A stretch of 64,000 nt of DNA. Source: Pseudoips prasinana. Lineage: Eukaryota; Arthropoda; Insecta; Lepidoptera; Nolidae. The position numbers and the translations under genes are program-made. Shown one piece after another: positions 29,607 to 39,435 of this stretch. Numbering within the stretch: position 1 is the first letter of the stretch; each line of letters opens with the position of its first letter. The stretch covers positions 1,550,001-1,614,000 of the forward strand of contig OX621237.1 in NCBI GenBank assembly GCA_951640165.1, written 5' to 3'. The notes under the pieces are model-generated. The model worked only from the letters and a program-made list of their open reading frames with translations. It made no database searches and was not told the origin of the DNA.

Positions 29607-32465
29607 TCAGTTCCAGGTAAGTCCCAGAATCTTCGTAACATTATCGACCTGTATTTTTAATCCATTATCTTTACCCTTTAGCTCATCGTTAATAGCATCT
29701 AGCAACTGTTTGCTATTACTCATCCACTTTTGTAGTGGAAATCCTCCCTTCGTTAGGACTGTATTTATTTCCGTATATATTTTTAACCCCTCTTCCACTG
29801 TCTCCGCCCCTGTTAACAAATCATCCAGATAAAAGTCGTTTAATATGATATCTGTTAATTTAGGGTTATCGTGACACTCATCATATGCTACTTGTTGTAA
29901 TGCCCGTACAGCTAAATACGGGGCAGAGGCAGTGCCAAATGTTAACGTATTTAATTCGTATTCCTTTATTTCCTGTTTCGGACTATCCCTCCAAAGAATA
30001 CGCTGATAAACAGTATCCCTCCTGTCTACCATTACTTGCCGATACATTTTCACTATATCTGCAACCAGACATATTTTATGTGTTCTCCAACGCATGATTA
30101 TGTGACGGAGATCCGCTTGTAAAGTTGGACCTATCATTAAGTTTTCATTTAGGGATGTACCATTGGTACCTTTACAGGAAGCATCAAACACCACTCGAAC
30201 CTTCGTGGTGACTCTATCTTCCTTGACAATGGCATGATGAGGTAAGTAAATTGCTGATTCACTATTATTATTCTTATTTGTTACTAGTTTCATATGATTA
30301 AGATCTAAATATTCTTGTAGAACCTTTCCATATTCTTCCTTTAACTTAATGTTTTTTCCTAGCCTATTTAGTCTTTTTATTGCTATAGCCTTTGTTTCAC
30401 CTACTTTTTGTTTCAGGTCTCCGTCCCGAATTGGTAATCTTACAATATACCGCCCGTTATCATTGCGTTTCGTTGTGGACTTAAACAATTCTTCACATTT
30501 CAATTCGTCTTCCGTTAATATTTTTATATTTTCAGATGGTTCAGCTTCCATGTCCCAAATTTTTTTCAGATATTCATCACATGCAATACTGGAGTGCATA
30601 ACTGTAATGTGAGAATTAACCACGGAACTATCTAAACCGACTACACCAGACAAAATCCAACCGAATTTAGTACATTGTGCCAACACGGTTCCACTCAAGT
30701 TCTTTTTTATACCCACTTTGATGATCTGACTGTATATATCCGCACCTAATAGTACATCAATTTTAATGGGACGATAATATTCCGGATCAGCTAAATCATC
30801 CTCCGTCAAATCTATCCACTCAACTTTTGATACTTGAGCTGCGGGAAGAAGTGATGTTACTGACTTGAGAACATGAGCCTTGACCTTAACCTGGTAAGTC
30901 GGATCAAGCCTGGAGCTTAATGTTATGTGGACAACGTATTTTGATGTTACACTTTTCTCTCCTCCTACGCCTATAACTGTTCCTTTAACCGCCGACCTTT
31001 TGATCCCTAAGTATTGAACCATTGATTCAGTTATAAACGAGGCCTGAGACCCTTGATCCAGCAAAGCTCTAATTTCCCGATATGTCCCGTCCCTCGACTC
31101 AGCTTTTATCATAGCCGTGCTTAATAATACGGTTTTATGACTCATACCTGTCGAAAAATAAGAGACAAGTGGCTTACTGGACTTTTCCTCTTGGGTAACA
31201 TCTTTGGACTTTCCATCACTCACCGAAGAGCCTATAATCTCTGACGTTGATGGAGTCTCTTCAGTAGTTTGAGAAGACCCAGAAACATCTATAGTGTGAA
31301 TTAAGGTATGGTGGCGGCGTTTGCATATCTTGCAACGCTGTGCACTTTTACAAAACCTGGCCGAGTGGTTGTTGTTCAGACAAATAAAACATAAACTACG
31401 TTCCTGAACCAAAATGCGCCGTTTTTCCACGGATTCCTTATTAAATTTGGGACACGAACTTATTTTGTGGTCGGCGGAGCAATATGCACATGCACTAGGT
31501 ACTTTGATTTTATCCTTCATGACATGAAAAGATTGAGTCGTTTTTGGAGCCCGTTCCGACTTATTATCTAGGTTTTCCAATCCCCTAAACCGTCCCATTA
31601 AAAAACTTATAAATTGCTCAAGAGTGGGTAGATCGTCGTTGGGTTCTGATGACACTTTCAATTCCCAAGACTTTCGGGTTTCCTTGTCTAATTTTGCACT
31701 TATTATGTATATCATCAAAATATCCCAAGACGATATATCCACTCCCAATGTTTTGAGAGATTCCAAGCAATCGTTAGTATTGGTAACGAGTTTTTTAATT
31801 TCAAAGGCTGATTCACTAGCTAGTATCTTTTGACCCATCAATCTTTTTAAAATGGAGTTTGCTAAAAACCTCTTATTATTATACATTCCGTCCAACTTTG
31901 ACCACGCTGTCTTATAGTTGTCAGCCGTAACTGGAAGGTTTCTTAACAATTGCTCCGCCTCTCCATGTAAATGACCCTTTAAATAATAAAATTTTTGTGC
32001 ATCATCCAGAGACTTATTTTGGTGTACTAAGCCTACATATAAATCTCTGAATGATTGCCACTCCGTATACTTTCCCGAGAACATAGGAATTTTTATTTCT
32101 GGTAATTTAATTTTACTGCAACCTTTAATTTGCCCTTCAGTAGATGAAGTGGAAGACGAAGTGTTATTGGCATTCTTTAGTAATAACATTTCTTTCATTT
32201 CACATTTGTACTCAATGTAAATTTCTTCTACCTTATCAAACACTTCATTTTTATAATATTCGGTATTATGCAACTCAGTTTTTCCCATACCGGTTATAAT
32301 TTTAGTATGACTACTAGAAAAAGTACTCCATAGTTGTTCTAAGTTTTCAAGTCTGATTTCTAAATATGTGACAGTTAATCGCTCATTAGGCGATTTTTTA
32401 AAATTAGTTTTCTGTTTTGCAATTTTGTGGGCAATTTCATCTTGAAGGTTAATTAAAGGTTCCAT
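29607..32465 (-). pseudogene. BEL/Pao Gag-protease-reverse transcriptase
   Basis: An open frame of 952 codons from the ATG at 32465. Residues about 115-310 form a DUF1759-type Gag region (PEIKIPMFSGKYTEWQSF). At about 326-390 are Cys/His zinc-knuckle-like motifs (CAYCSADHKISSC; CFICLNNNHSARFC; CKICKRRHH). At about 465-485 is the retropepsin-like site (LLDQGSQASF; the usual DTG/DSG is DQG here, a form common in DUF1758 proteases of this group). Residues about 755-930 are the reverse transcriptase (RVVFDAS, LVADIVKMY, FGTASAPYLA and the catalytic YLDDLL near 880). The frame ends at a single TGA, after which the same frame stays open. The product would form particles, process the polyprotein and copy the RNA, but this copy is defective further on. 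Confidence 0.92.
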
Positions 32466-33454
32466 TTTGATCTAACAAAATTCGTATGTTCCGAAATTAA
32501 AATATTCTAAACTTCCAAACCTGACCCTTCCCCGAAGGAGGGAAGTTGCGCGGGGGGTACCTCCGGTGGCCTGCTGCGCGGAGGGCTCCTCCAATGTCCT
32601 GCGCGGGGGGGCTCCTCCGATGTCTTGCGCGGGGGGATGGCTCCTCTCCGATGTCCGGCGCGGGGGGCTCCTCCGATGTTTTGCGCGGGGGGATGGCTCC
32701 TCTCCGATGTCCGGCGCGGGGGGCTCCTCCGATGTCTTGCGCGGGGCTCCTCCGATATCCTGCGCGGGGGGCTCCTCCGATGTCCTGCGCGGGGGGCTCC
32801 TTCGATGTCCCGCGCGAGGGGCTCCTCCGATGTCTGCGCGGGGGGCTCCGTCGATGTTCTGCGCGGGGGCTCCTCCGATGTCCTGCGCGAGGGGCTGCTC
32901 CGATGTCCTGTGCGGGGGGCTCTTCCGATGTCCTGCGCGGGGCGCTCTTCCGATGTCCTGCGCGGGGGCGAAGGCTCCTCTCCACTGTCCTGCGGGAGGG
33001 GCAGCTCCGATGTCCTGCTGCGCGTGGGGGCACCTCCAGTGTCCAGGGCTACTCCTCTTCCGGGGTAGCGGGGCTGCTCCTCTTCCGGGGTAGCGGGGCT
33101 GCTCCTCTTCCGGGGTAGCGGGGCTGCTCCTCTGTGGCGGGGGCTACTTCCTCTTCCGGGGGGGAGGGGCTGCTCCTCTTCCGGGGCGGCGGGGCTACTC
33201 CTCTTCCGGGGCGGCGGGGGCTGCTCCTCTTCCGGGGCGGCGGGGCTACTCCTCTTCCGGGGCGGCGGGGGCTGCTCCTCTTCCGGGGCGGCGGGGGCTG
33301 ATCCTCGTCGGGGGTACCTCACCGTTGATCCGCGGCCCTTCGTCGTCTTGTGGGTTAGCCTCTTCCGTAGACTCCGCCGTCGTCTTCTGCTGCGACCACC
33401 AAATTCTTTTCGCTGCGTCGATCTGGCTCGTTCAGGATCATGAACAAGGGTCAG
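32466..33454 (-). repeat. GC-rich minisatellite leader of the BEL/Pao element
   Basis: Between the 5' LTR and the Gag start lie two tandem arrays. Array A (about 33040-33310) has 25-26 bp units with CTCTTCCGGGGCGGCGGGG. Array B (about 32580-33010) has units of about 26 bp with CTCCTCCGATGTCCTGCGCG, some expanded by GATGGCTCCTCT. GC content is far above the rest of the window. On the element strand a low-complexity frame rich in Pro, Arg, Glu and Ser runs from about 33490 to 32507. In array A two units make 51 bp, which keeps that frame open. I do not call it a protein, because other frames are open too. Confidence 0.8.
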
Positions 33455-33709
33455 GGTCCTCCGCGGTGAAATCAAACCACTTCTCTGCACTTATAATTTA
33501 TTGCACTACAAGTAGCGCCCCGGTGCGGTAGCGGATGAAACACGAACTAAATTAATTATCGTCGATACTTATATGAAAAATGTGAACGAAACCATATCGA
33601 CTTTTAAGCGGACTGAACAACGCCATCTAGGGACACGGAAAGAAACTAAACAAATTAATTCTTGTAAGCCAATATGATTTCATTCATCGCGTTTACGATA
33701 ACATAGACA
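33455..33709 (-). repeat. 5' LTR of the BEL/Pao element
   Basis: The partner of 27323-27577, identical by eye over 255 bp. The outer edge is the TG at 33709, directly followed by a SINE-A that lacks its first bases. The inner edge leads into GGGTCAGG..ATGAACAAGGG. I could not identify a primer-binding site with confidence. Confidence 0.8.
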
Positions 33710-33972
33710 GTCACCATAGCCTAGTTGGTAGTGCTCCTGCCTACGAAGCTGGTGGTCCTGGGTTTGAATCCCGGTAAGTGGAAATATTTGTGTGATGAGC
33801 ATGAATATTTGTTTCTGAGTCATGGATGTTTTCTATTTACGTATTTATCTATCTATATAAGTATGTATATCGTCGCCTGGTACCCATAGTACAAGCTTTG
33901 TTTAGTTTGGGGCTAGGATGATTTGTGTGACATTGTCCCTAGATATTATTAAAAAAAAAAAAAAAAAAAAAA
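33710..33972 (+). mobile_element. SINE-A copy with poly-A tail
   Basis: Starts GTCACCATAGCCTAGTTGG, has the B-box-like GGTTTGAATCC, and ends in a run of more than 20 A. It abuts the LTR without spacer. The LTR element may have inserted at the SINE start, or one event removed both flanks. Confidence 0.82.
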
Positions 33973-33999
33973 CTTGTGTGTACTTATGTACACGCGTTA

Positions 34000-34160
34000 G
34001 AAGTTATACTTCTTAATATACAACTTGAACATAGTTATCAATTTTCATACCACCTAGAACTAACTTCATGCTGTTAAATTTTTTGGTGTCGGTGTGCGCG
34101 CGCATCGTAAAAATTCACTCTCATCGTTTTTCTCCATCGCGCCAAAAGAAGTATAACTTC
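34000..34160. mobile_element. small element with palindromic ends (MITE-G related)
   Basis: GAAGTTATACTTCTT at the left and GAAGTATAACTTC at the right, each end itself palindromic. The spacing of 161 bp and the GAAGT..ACTTC form resemble MITE-G, but the middle differs. Confidence 0.55.
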
Positions 34161-34640
34161 AAAAATTCAACATTCAGGAGATATTTTTCATATATAACCT
34201 CTATTTATCTAAGCATATAATTAAATGATATAAAATTAATATAATAGAAACACAATTTAGTATGTAGCTAAATTATAGTGTTTCTAAGAAATAATTTCTT
34301 AGCGCAATTTTTATTGCTGTTATTAAAATTCTCTAGAAAATAACACGTAATTAACACACTGGAATCCCTGGAAGAAAAAAGCCTGTAGTAGATTTAGATT
34401 TCTTATAAGCCTGGCGTCGCTTGGAGCAAAAGACATTACATACGCCTACTAGCTATTACTTAATAACTTGACACCCTTTTGACTTTTACAAAAAATCTAG
34501 AAGAGAAGGTTAAATATTTGTGAAAAATTAATATTACTGGTATTTTCGTCTTTCACCAAAATCTTGCCATATACTATTTTTTGGCGTTTAGGGAGACATC
34601 ATAGAACTGTTACATGGCGTAAATATTAGCGCACAGTGAG
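34161..34640. other. no gene recognised
   Basis: AT-rich, nothing supported. Confidence 0.45.
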
Positions 34641-35039
34641 CAAAATAAAAGATAGGCGCACACTATTGCTAAGTGCCCAGCCTAGGAGATCGGGAGGCGA
34701 GTCTTGGTCACAGAGATCGGAAAGGATCCGTCCCTCTAGCAGTATGAATGCGACACCGTCGTATCCTTCTGCGAGGCAGTAATGCTCCAGAAGGAGGCGG
34801 AGGGGCGGGATCGGGAGCGAGCCGATCCCGCTCGAAGGCTCGAGGCGGCGTGGGCAGCCGATAGCCAAACTCCCCCTTCAAACTGCGGTGGCCGTAAAAA
34901 ATGTGTGCTGCAAGGTGCATGCAGTTCCGAAAAGACAGCGATCTGTTTGTGGCACATCCGCTGTGCCTGACTGGTAGGAGTCGACAATCCGGGAGGATCA
35001 ACCAAAGTCCTCCCAAGTACGGTAAGTACGGTAAGTTTG
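34641..35039 (+). repeat. repeat X copy, GC-rich
   Basis: CCGAAAAGACAGCGATCTGT, GGAGTCGACAATCCGGGAGG and AGTCCTCCC are shared with 54004-54290 and 39052-39240. Open frames on both strands reflect the high GC content, not a gene that I can recognise. It may be the 3' end of a LINE, since another copy ends in a run of A. Confidence 0.5.
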
Positions 35040-35300
35040 ACGGTCACCGTAGCCTAGTTGGTAGTGCTCCTGCCTACGAAGCTGGTGGTCCTGGGTTCGA
35101 ATCCCGGTAAGTGCAAATATTTGTGTGATGAGCACGAATATTTGTTTCTGAGTCATGGATGTTTTCTATGTATTTAAGTATTTATATATCTATATAAGTA
35201 TGTATATCGTCGCCTGTTACTCATAGTACAGGCTTTGCTTAGTTTGGGGCTAGGAAGATCTGTGTGACATTGTCCTTATATATTATATATATTATTATTA
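35040..35300 (+). mobile_element. SINE-A copy
   Basis: Complete head CGGTCACCGTAGCCTAGTTGG and a perfect B-box GGTTCGAATCC, the full body, then a TATTATTATTA tail. It is inserted at the end of a repeat X copy. Confidence 0.85.
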
Positions 35301-35687
35301 TAAGTATGTGATTCATAGCTCGAAAGTACCAATTTCAAACTTATCCGTAAATTTGAACTATGAAAATTCTTTTAAACTCATGGCAAGATAAAAGAGTATA
35401 TAATACGGTTTTAGAACATATTCTCGGTAGAAGTAAAAATAGATCATCCAATAAGAGAACAAAAGATAAAAGCAACGTGATAAATTACGTATAAAGTAAA
35501 TTATATTTAGAACAAAAGCGGTACCTACCTTATGATAAAGGAGGATTATACATTACCAACACGAAAATAAACAAAAGTAGATACAATACGGTTAGGAGTA
35601 CACTCCAAATGATCAACTCTTTTGGTGTACATGTGATAAATAAGTGTACATTGCATATTTAGTTCGGGGCATTATTAGTAATTACAC
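35301..35687. other. no gene recognised
   Basis: AT-rich, nothing supported. Confidence 0.4.
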
Positions 35688-35795
35688 ACATACATACATA
35701 GACTCACGCCTGTTTCCCAGGGTAGGCAGAGACAACGGATTTTCATATGTCACGATCTTTGCACACCTCTTTTGCCTCGATAACTGTCAGTAGTA
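35688..35795 (-). mobile_element. LINE-5 C-terminal tail
   Basis: The reverse of GAGGTGTGCAAAGATCGTGA..CCTGGGAAACAGGCGTGAGTC with a TATGTATG tail, as at 22090-22232. The reading frame is not kept. Confidence 0.6.
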
Positions 35796-36015
35796 GGTAT
35801 TAGTAATTAAGTGCTTTATTCACTTAATATCTTTAAACTTTCATAAGATTAACAAATAATTTCCCGGGTACATTTTGGTAATAGAAGTAAATTTCATCGA
35901 TATTCGTGCGAAGAACATTTTTGATTAGATATCTCGTTATGGTAAACAAAAACAAATGAAAACAAACGATTTTTTTTCTATACAGTAAAGAAACAATATG
36001 CATCACATAATTGTA

Positions 36016-36150
36016 CAGAAGCCAGCACATCAAGCTACCCCAATCTGCCGAATTTCCCTAATTGAAAGTGAACATTATGCTCATGTGATAAAGTTGAAAA
36101 TCTATAAAAGAAATATGACGGATGGGGGTAGCCGGAAGTGCTGGCTTCTG
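36016..36150. mobile_element. MITE-P copy
   Basis: CAGAAGCCAGCACATCAAGC at the left and the inverse GCCGGAAGTGCTGGCTTCTG at the right, flanked by TA. The middle TGAACATTATGCTCATGTGA is as in the other copies. Confidence 0.8.
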
Positions 36151-36164
36151 TACAATCGGTGGCT

Positions 36165-36445
36165 TTATCACTAAATGTCGTCTCTCCTAGATAACCTAAG
36201 CGGCAAATACCTTCTGGCAGAGTTGTTTAAGCGGCCCAGTACCCGTCTGATATGGCTTATCGTCTGTTGTCTTAAGTCTTAACACAACCAGCGGGATCGA
36301 CGACTTAACGTGCCATCCGAAGCACGGAGATGATCAGAAATTAAACCACTTTAACATTCACCCATCTGTGCACTGACCGCGTACCTAGGTGCTTTACCTC
36401 GCCGATCTTACGGAGTCCAACTAGCCACAAACGGCTCTACCAGGA
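36165..36445 (-). mobile_element. 5S-like SINE
   Basis: Same block order as the copy at 44512-44745: CGTGCTTCGGATGGCACGTT, then CACAGATGGGTGAATG, then GTAAAGCACCTAGGTACGCG read on the minus strand. The head is more diverged from 5S rRNA than in the 43565 copy. Confidence 0.6.
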
Positions 36446-36455
36446 GAATTATAAA

Positions 36456-36731
36456 GGGCCTGTTGGCGTGTATGGCAAATACTTGTTTTTCAAGCCGGAG
36501 ATCGTCGGTTCGATTCCCACCTCACCAGACGTGTTGCTGTACACAGATATTTGTGTACAGGAACATGTCTGTTTGTCCTGAGTCTGCGTGAAATTTATCT
36601 ATATAAGTATGTTTTTACAAAAGAAAAATAGTATATGTAGTATATCAGTGATCTGATTTCCGTAGTACAAGCTCTGCTTAGTTTGGCATCAGGTGGCAGT
36701 GTGTAAATAATGTCCCAGGATATTATTATAA
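36456..36731 (+). mobile_element. SINE-B copy
   Basis: GGGCCTGTTGGCGTGTATGG, the B-box GGTTCGATTCC, an extra GTTGCTGTACACAG segment after the head, then the standard body to CCCAGGATATTATTATA. Confidence 0.8.
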
Positions 36732-37015
36732 AAAAAACCGTGATGCCACTGAATTGTATTTTAATGTTTAATTATAAGAACATATTCTTATTCCAACCGT
36801 CTTCCTCATTACTCTTTCCTGAGTAGTACTATTCATCTCTTGGAAGTCAATATAGGAAATAAAAACCCGCTCTTCAATCAATCTAGGAGCTGAGTTAATA
36901 CAGCCCCTCGACGTGAGAAATAAAGTTAGGTAGATTTTAGTCGAGTAGTATACAGTGCGGGCACTAGTGTAGATTAGTTTCTGTTAGAAGTAGCCGCTAC
37001 TTGTATGTGTCAAAC
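36732..37015. other. no gene recognised
   Basis: AT-rich, nothing supported. Confidence 0.4.
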
Positions 37016-37072
37016 CTAAGTAGGTAGTTTATTTTTTCCTTTCTATTAAACCTTTAGATCAATTTCCACCCT
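37016..37072. repeat. left copy of a 57-bp target duplication
   Basis: Starts CTAAGTAGGTAGTTTATTTT and matches 37474-37530 with three or four differences. It flanks the LINE-3 copy. Confidence 0.8.
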
Positions 37073-37473
37073 TTTTTTTTAGTTTATTATTCAACCCGTC
37101 TCCACAAAATAAGTAACTCTTTTATGGGGCAATGTAGAAGATTCTATAACAAACTTCCCAATGATATTAGAGAATTGTCTACGAATAAGTTTAAAAGAAT
37201 TATTAAAGCCAAATTGTGTAGCAGGGCGGGCATATTACAAAATTTCTGATTATTTAAGTGATAAAAGTGCTTGGGATTGAGTTGTTCTGAGTCAACACAC
37301 ATGATTGTAATTAATCTTAAGTATATTTTATTTTACAAAAAGGATTATTACTGAGTTTTCTGGCAGTGTTTCTCAGTAGCTGCCACGTCATGCATTGCAC
37401 GGTAGGGTAAAAAAAATATGACGATTCCACATAAATGTAAAAATTTTACGGAATAAAGTTACTTTGACTTTGA
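37073..37473 (+). pseudogene. LINE-3 3' end, 5'-truncated
   Basis: It encodes the end of a non-LTR reverse transcriptase: ..NKLPNDI..NKFKRIIKAKLCSRA, then, after a small insertion that shifts the frame, ..KISDYLSDKSAWD. The 3' untranslated part carries ACTGAGTTTTCTGGCAGTG and ATTGCACGGTAGGGTA blocks and ends in TTTGACTTTGAC. Its intact structure serves as the reference for the broken copy at 11385-12355. Confidence 0.8.
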
Positions 37474-37530
37474 CTAAGTAGGTAGTTTATTTTTCCTTTC
37501 TATTAAACCTTTCGATCTATTTCCAGCCTT
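37474..37530. repeat. right copy of the 57-bp target duplication
   Basis: Partner of 37016-37072. Confidence 0.8.
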
Positions 37531-37567
37531 AAAACCTGTGATTTATTTTAGACCATGTATGTTTTTT

Positions 37568-37794
37568 GGAAGTAAAGCTTCTTTACGCAAATTTTACTTG
37601 AAGAGTAAGCCGGTGAATGCGTGAGGTGAGCATTACAAAAAGTGTGATAGGGTGAGGCAAATGGAAGTTGAGAGGGAGATATAAGGGAGTTTTGATAGAA
37701 ACAGAGATGTGACTATGAGAGGTGCGAGTACACATTATCTTTGTCTTTCTCTCAGAGACAGTTACGTTACATATATCTAAGTTTTAGTTCAGTC
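37568..37794. mobile_element. MITE-G copy, without insertion
   Basis: Left GGAAGTAAAGCTTCTTTACGC and right AAGTTTTAGTTCAG ends, with ATGAGAGGTGCGAGTACACA inside. It is the empty-site reference for the SINE at 18217-18460 (here TGAGCATTACAAAAAG reads through). Confidence 0.7.
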
Positions 37795-37889
37795 GTGTGG
37801 TCTAAAACTCACTATTTTTTTAAAGTTGTACTTGTTTCCACCCGCGAATTTACCTACGTGGTATGCAATGGTGTGTAAATAACGAATAG

Positions 37890-38160
37890 CCTTTTTAGGG
37901 TTCCGAAGCCAAATTGCAAAAAACGGAACCCTTATAGATTCGTCATGTCTGTCTGTCCGTCCGTCCGTATGTCACAGCCACTTTTTTCCGAAACTATAAG
38001 AGCTGTAATGCTGAAACTTGGTAAGTAGATGTATTCTGTGAACCGCATTAAGGTTTTTATACAAAAATAGAAAAAGAACAATAATTTTGAGGGATCGCCA
38101 TACATAGAACAGAAACGCAAAAAAAAATTTTTCATCGTACCCATACATGTGGGGTGTTTA
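37890..38160 (+). repeat. repeat T copy
   Basis: AGGGTTCCGAAGCC, AAACGGAACCCTTATAG and TCATGTCTGTCTGTCCGTCC, then GAAACTTGGTAAGTAGATG. The right edge TCCGACTCGC is not present. Confidence 0.5.
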
Positions 38161-38589
38161 TGGATAGGTCTTCAGAAATGATATTGAGGTTCCTAATATC
38201 ATTTTGATGATGATGTACATTACCATGGAAACTAACAACGAAAATTGGTTTGAACGAGATCTAGCAAGTAGTTTTTTTTAATACGTCATAAATGAATTTT
38301 TCCGCATTACTTGAATGGATTGTGCACGTCGGCGTTTAAGCGCAACGATCGTTAAGTACCGGTAAGGACACTAAACTATGTAAACTTCTCTTATTAAAAT
38401 GTATATTTGGAATATAATTAATAGTAACATCTAGTAAAAAAATAACAGTAATATTTCATTTAATAATGTACACATTTTCTAAATAACTTATACGATTTTG
38501 GGTTATAATGAGTTTCGTACATAACTACGCCAAGCAATCCTTTTCATCAAACTTTGTATTTGAATTGTTGTTGAAATAATAATAATATC
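38161..38589. other. no gene recognised
   Basis: AT-rich, nothing supported. Confidence 0.4.
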
Positions 38590-38822
38590 AAATAATTTCG
38601 CTGTGTGGTGACGGCGAGAATGTCATCACCCCATCTCATCCCGTGGGGGGAGTAGAAACCGTCCCGAAGAATACCTACCAGAGAACGGGCAGCAGCAATT
38701 TTCTGCAGCTGCGATCGCCAAACCGTCTACCAAGCGTGGCGATTATGGCATATCCCCCTATTATTTGGGGAGGCTTTCGTCCAGCAGTGGACGTCATTTG
38801 GCTGACGTGATTAAATCATTAA
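38590..38822 (+). mobile_element. SINE-R copy
   Basis: GCTGTGTGGTGACGGCGAGA, ATCACCCCATCTCATCCCGT, GAGAACGGGCAGCAGC, CCAAGCGTGGCGATTATGG, then GGAGGCTTTCGTCCAGCAGT and GGCTGACGTGATT. Nearly full length. Confidence 0.75.
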
Positions 38823-39051
38823 GTATCCCTATATTTTATAATCACAAGGAATTGTAATTTACCCTACTGTGAGAATTGCCTTGTTCAAACCGCTCAATAG
38901 GCCTCTAAGATGGCTTATGGAATGTCGTTCGACAGTACGGAGTTTCAGAAAGTCAAATACGTTAGTGTTCATCCATATACCACCAACTGCGGCGTAGATT
39001 CTTAGCTCATCGGTGAGGGCCTATGTAATTATAAAACTGCCTATAGATTTA

Positions 39052-39240
39052 ATTGTAAAGAGTCGGCAACAGGGGAGGGCAATCCAGAGCCCTCCCAGGG
39101 TACATGTCCCAAACATTTTGGACATGGCGCAAAAGGGGGGCACCGGAGCAGCATACCCGCGTTCCCGGGTAGGTTTAGTCAGTGCGGGTCCGGGGGAATG
39201 CCTACACATGCCCCCTGCCTTACCAAAAAAAAAACAAGTA
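39052..39240 (+). repeat. repeat X copy with oligo-A end
   Basis: GAGTCGGCAACAGGGGAGGG, AGAGCCCTCCC, GGTTTAGTCAGTGCGGGTCC and TGCCTTACC followed by ten A. The oligo-A end suggests retroposition. Confidence 0.55.
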
Positions 39241-39435
39241 AAAGATTTAATTGTAAAATGACTCGTATTAGTACAGACGCCACCACATCAAATTTACCCA
39301 ATTGAAAGTGAACTTTATACTTATGTAATAAAGTTGTAAATCTATATTACATAAGACGATATTAGACATGACGGGCCTGTTGGCGTGGTTGGCAAATGCT
39401 TGCTTTTCACGTCGGAGGTCGTTATTATAATATTA

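Noticed and set aside
32546..33118. plus-strand frames of 147-190 codons rich in Gly, Ala and Ser
   Set aside because: They are antisense readings of the GC-rich tandem arrays in the LTR element leader, open in several phases at once.
33325..33531. 68-codon plus-strand frame over the LTR edge
   Set aside because: It is antisense to the LTR element and has no recognisable product.
39013..39261. 82-codon frame over repeat X
   Set aside because: It follows the GC-rich repeat and its A-run. The same repeat at 54004 and 34641 does not keep the frame.
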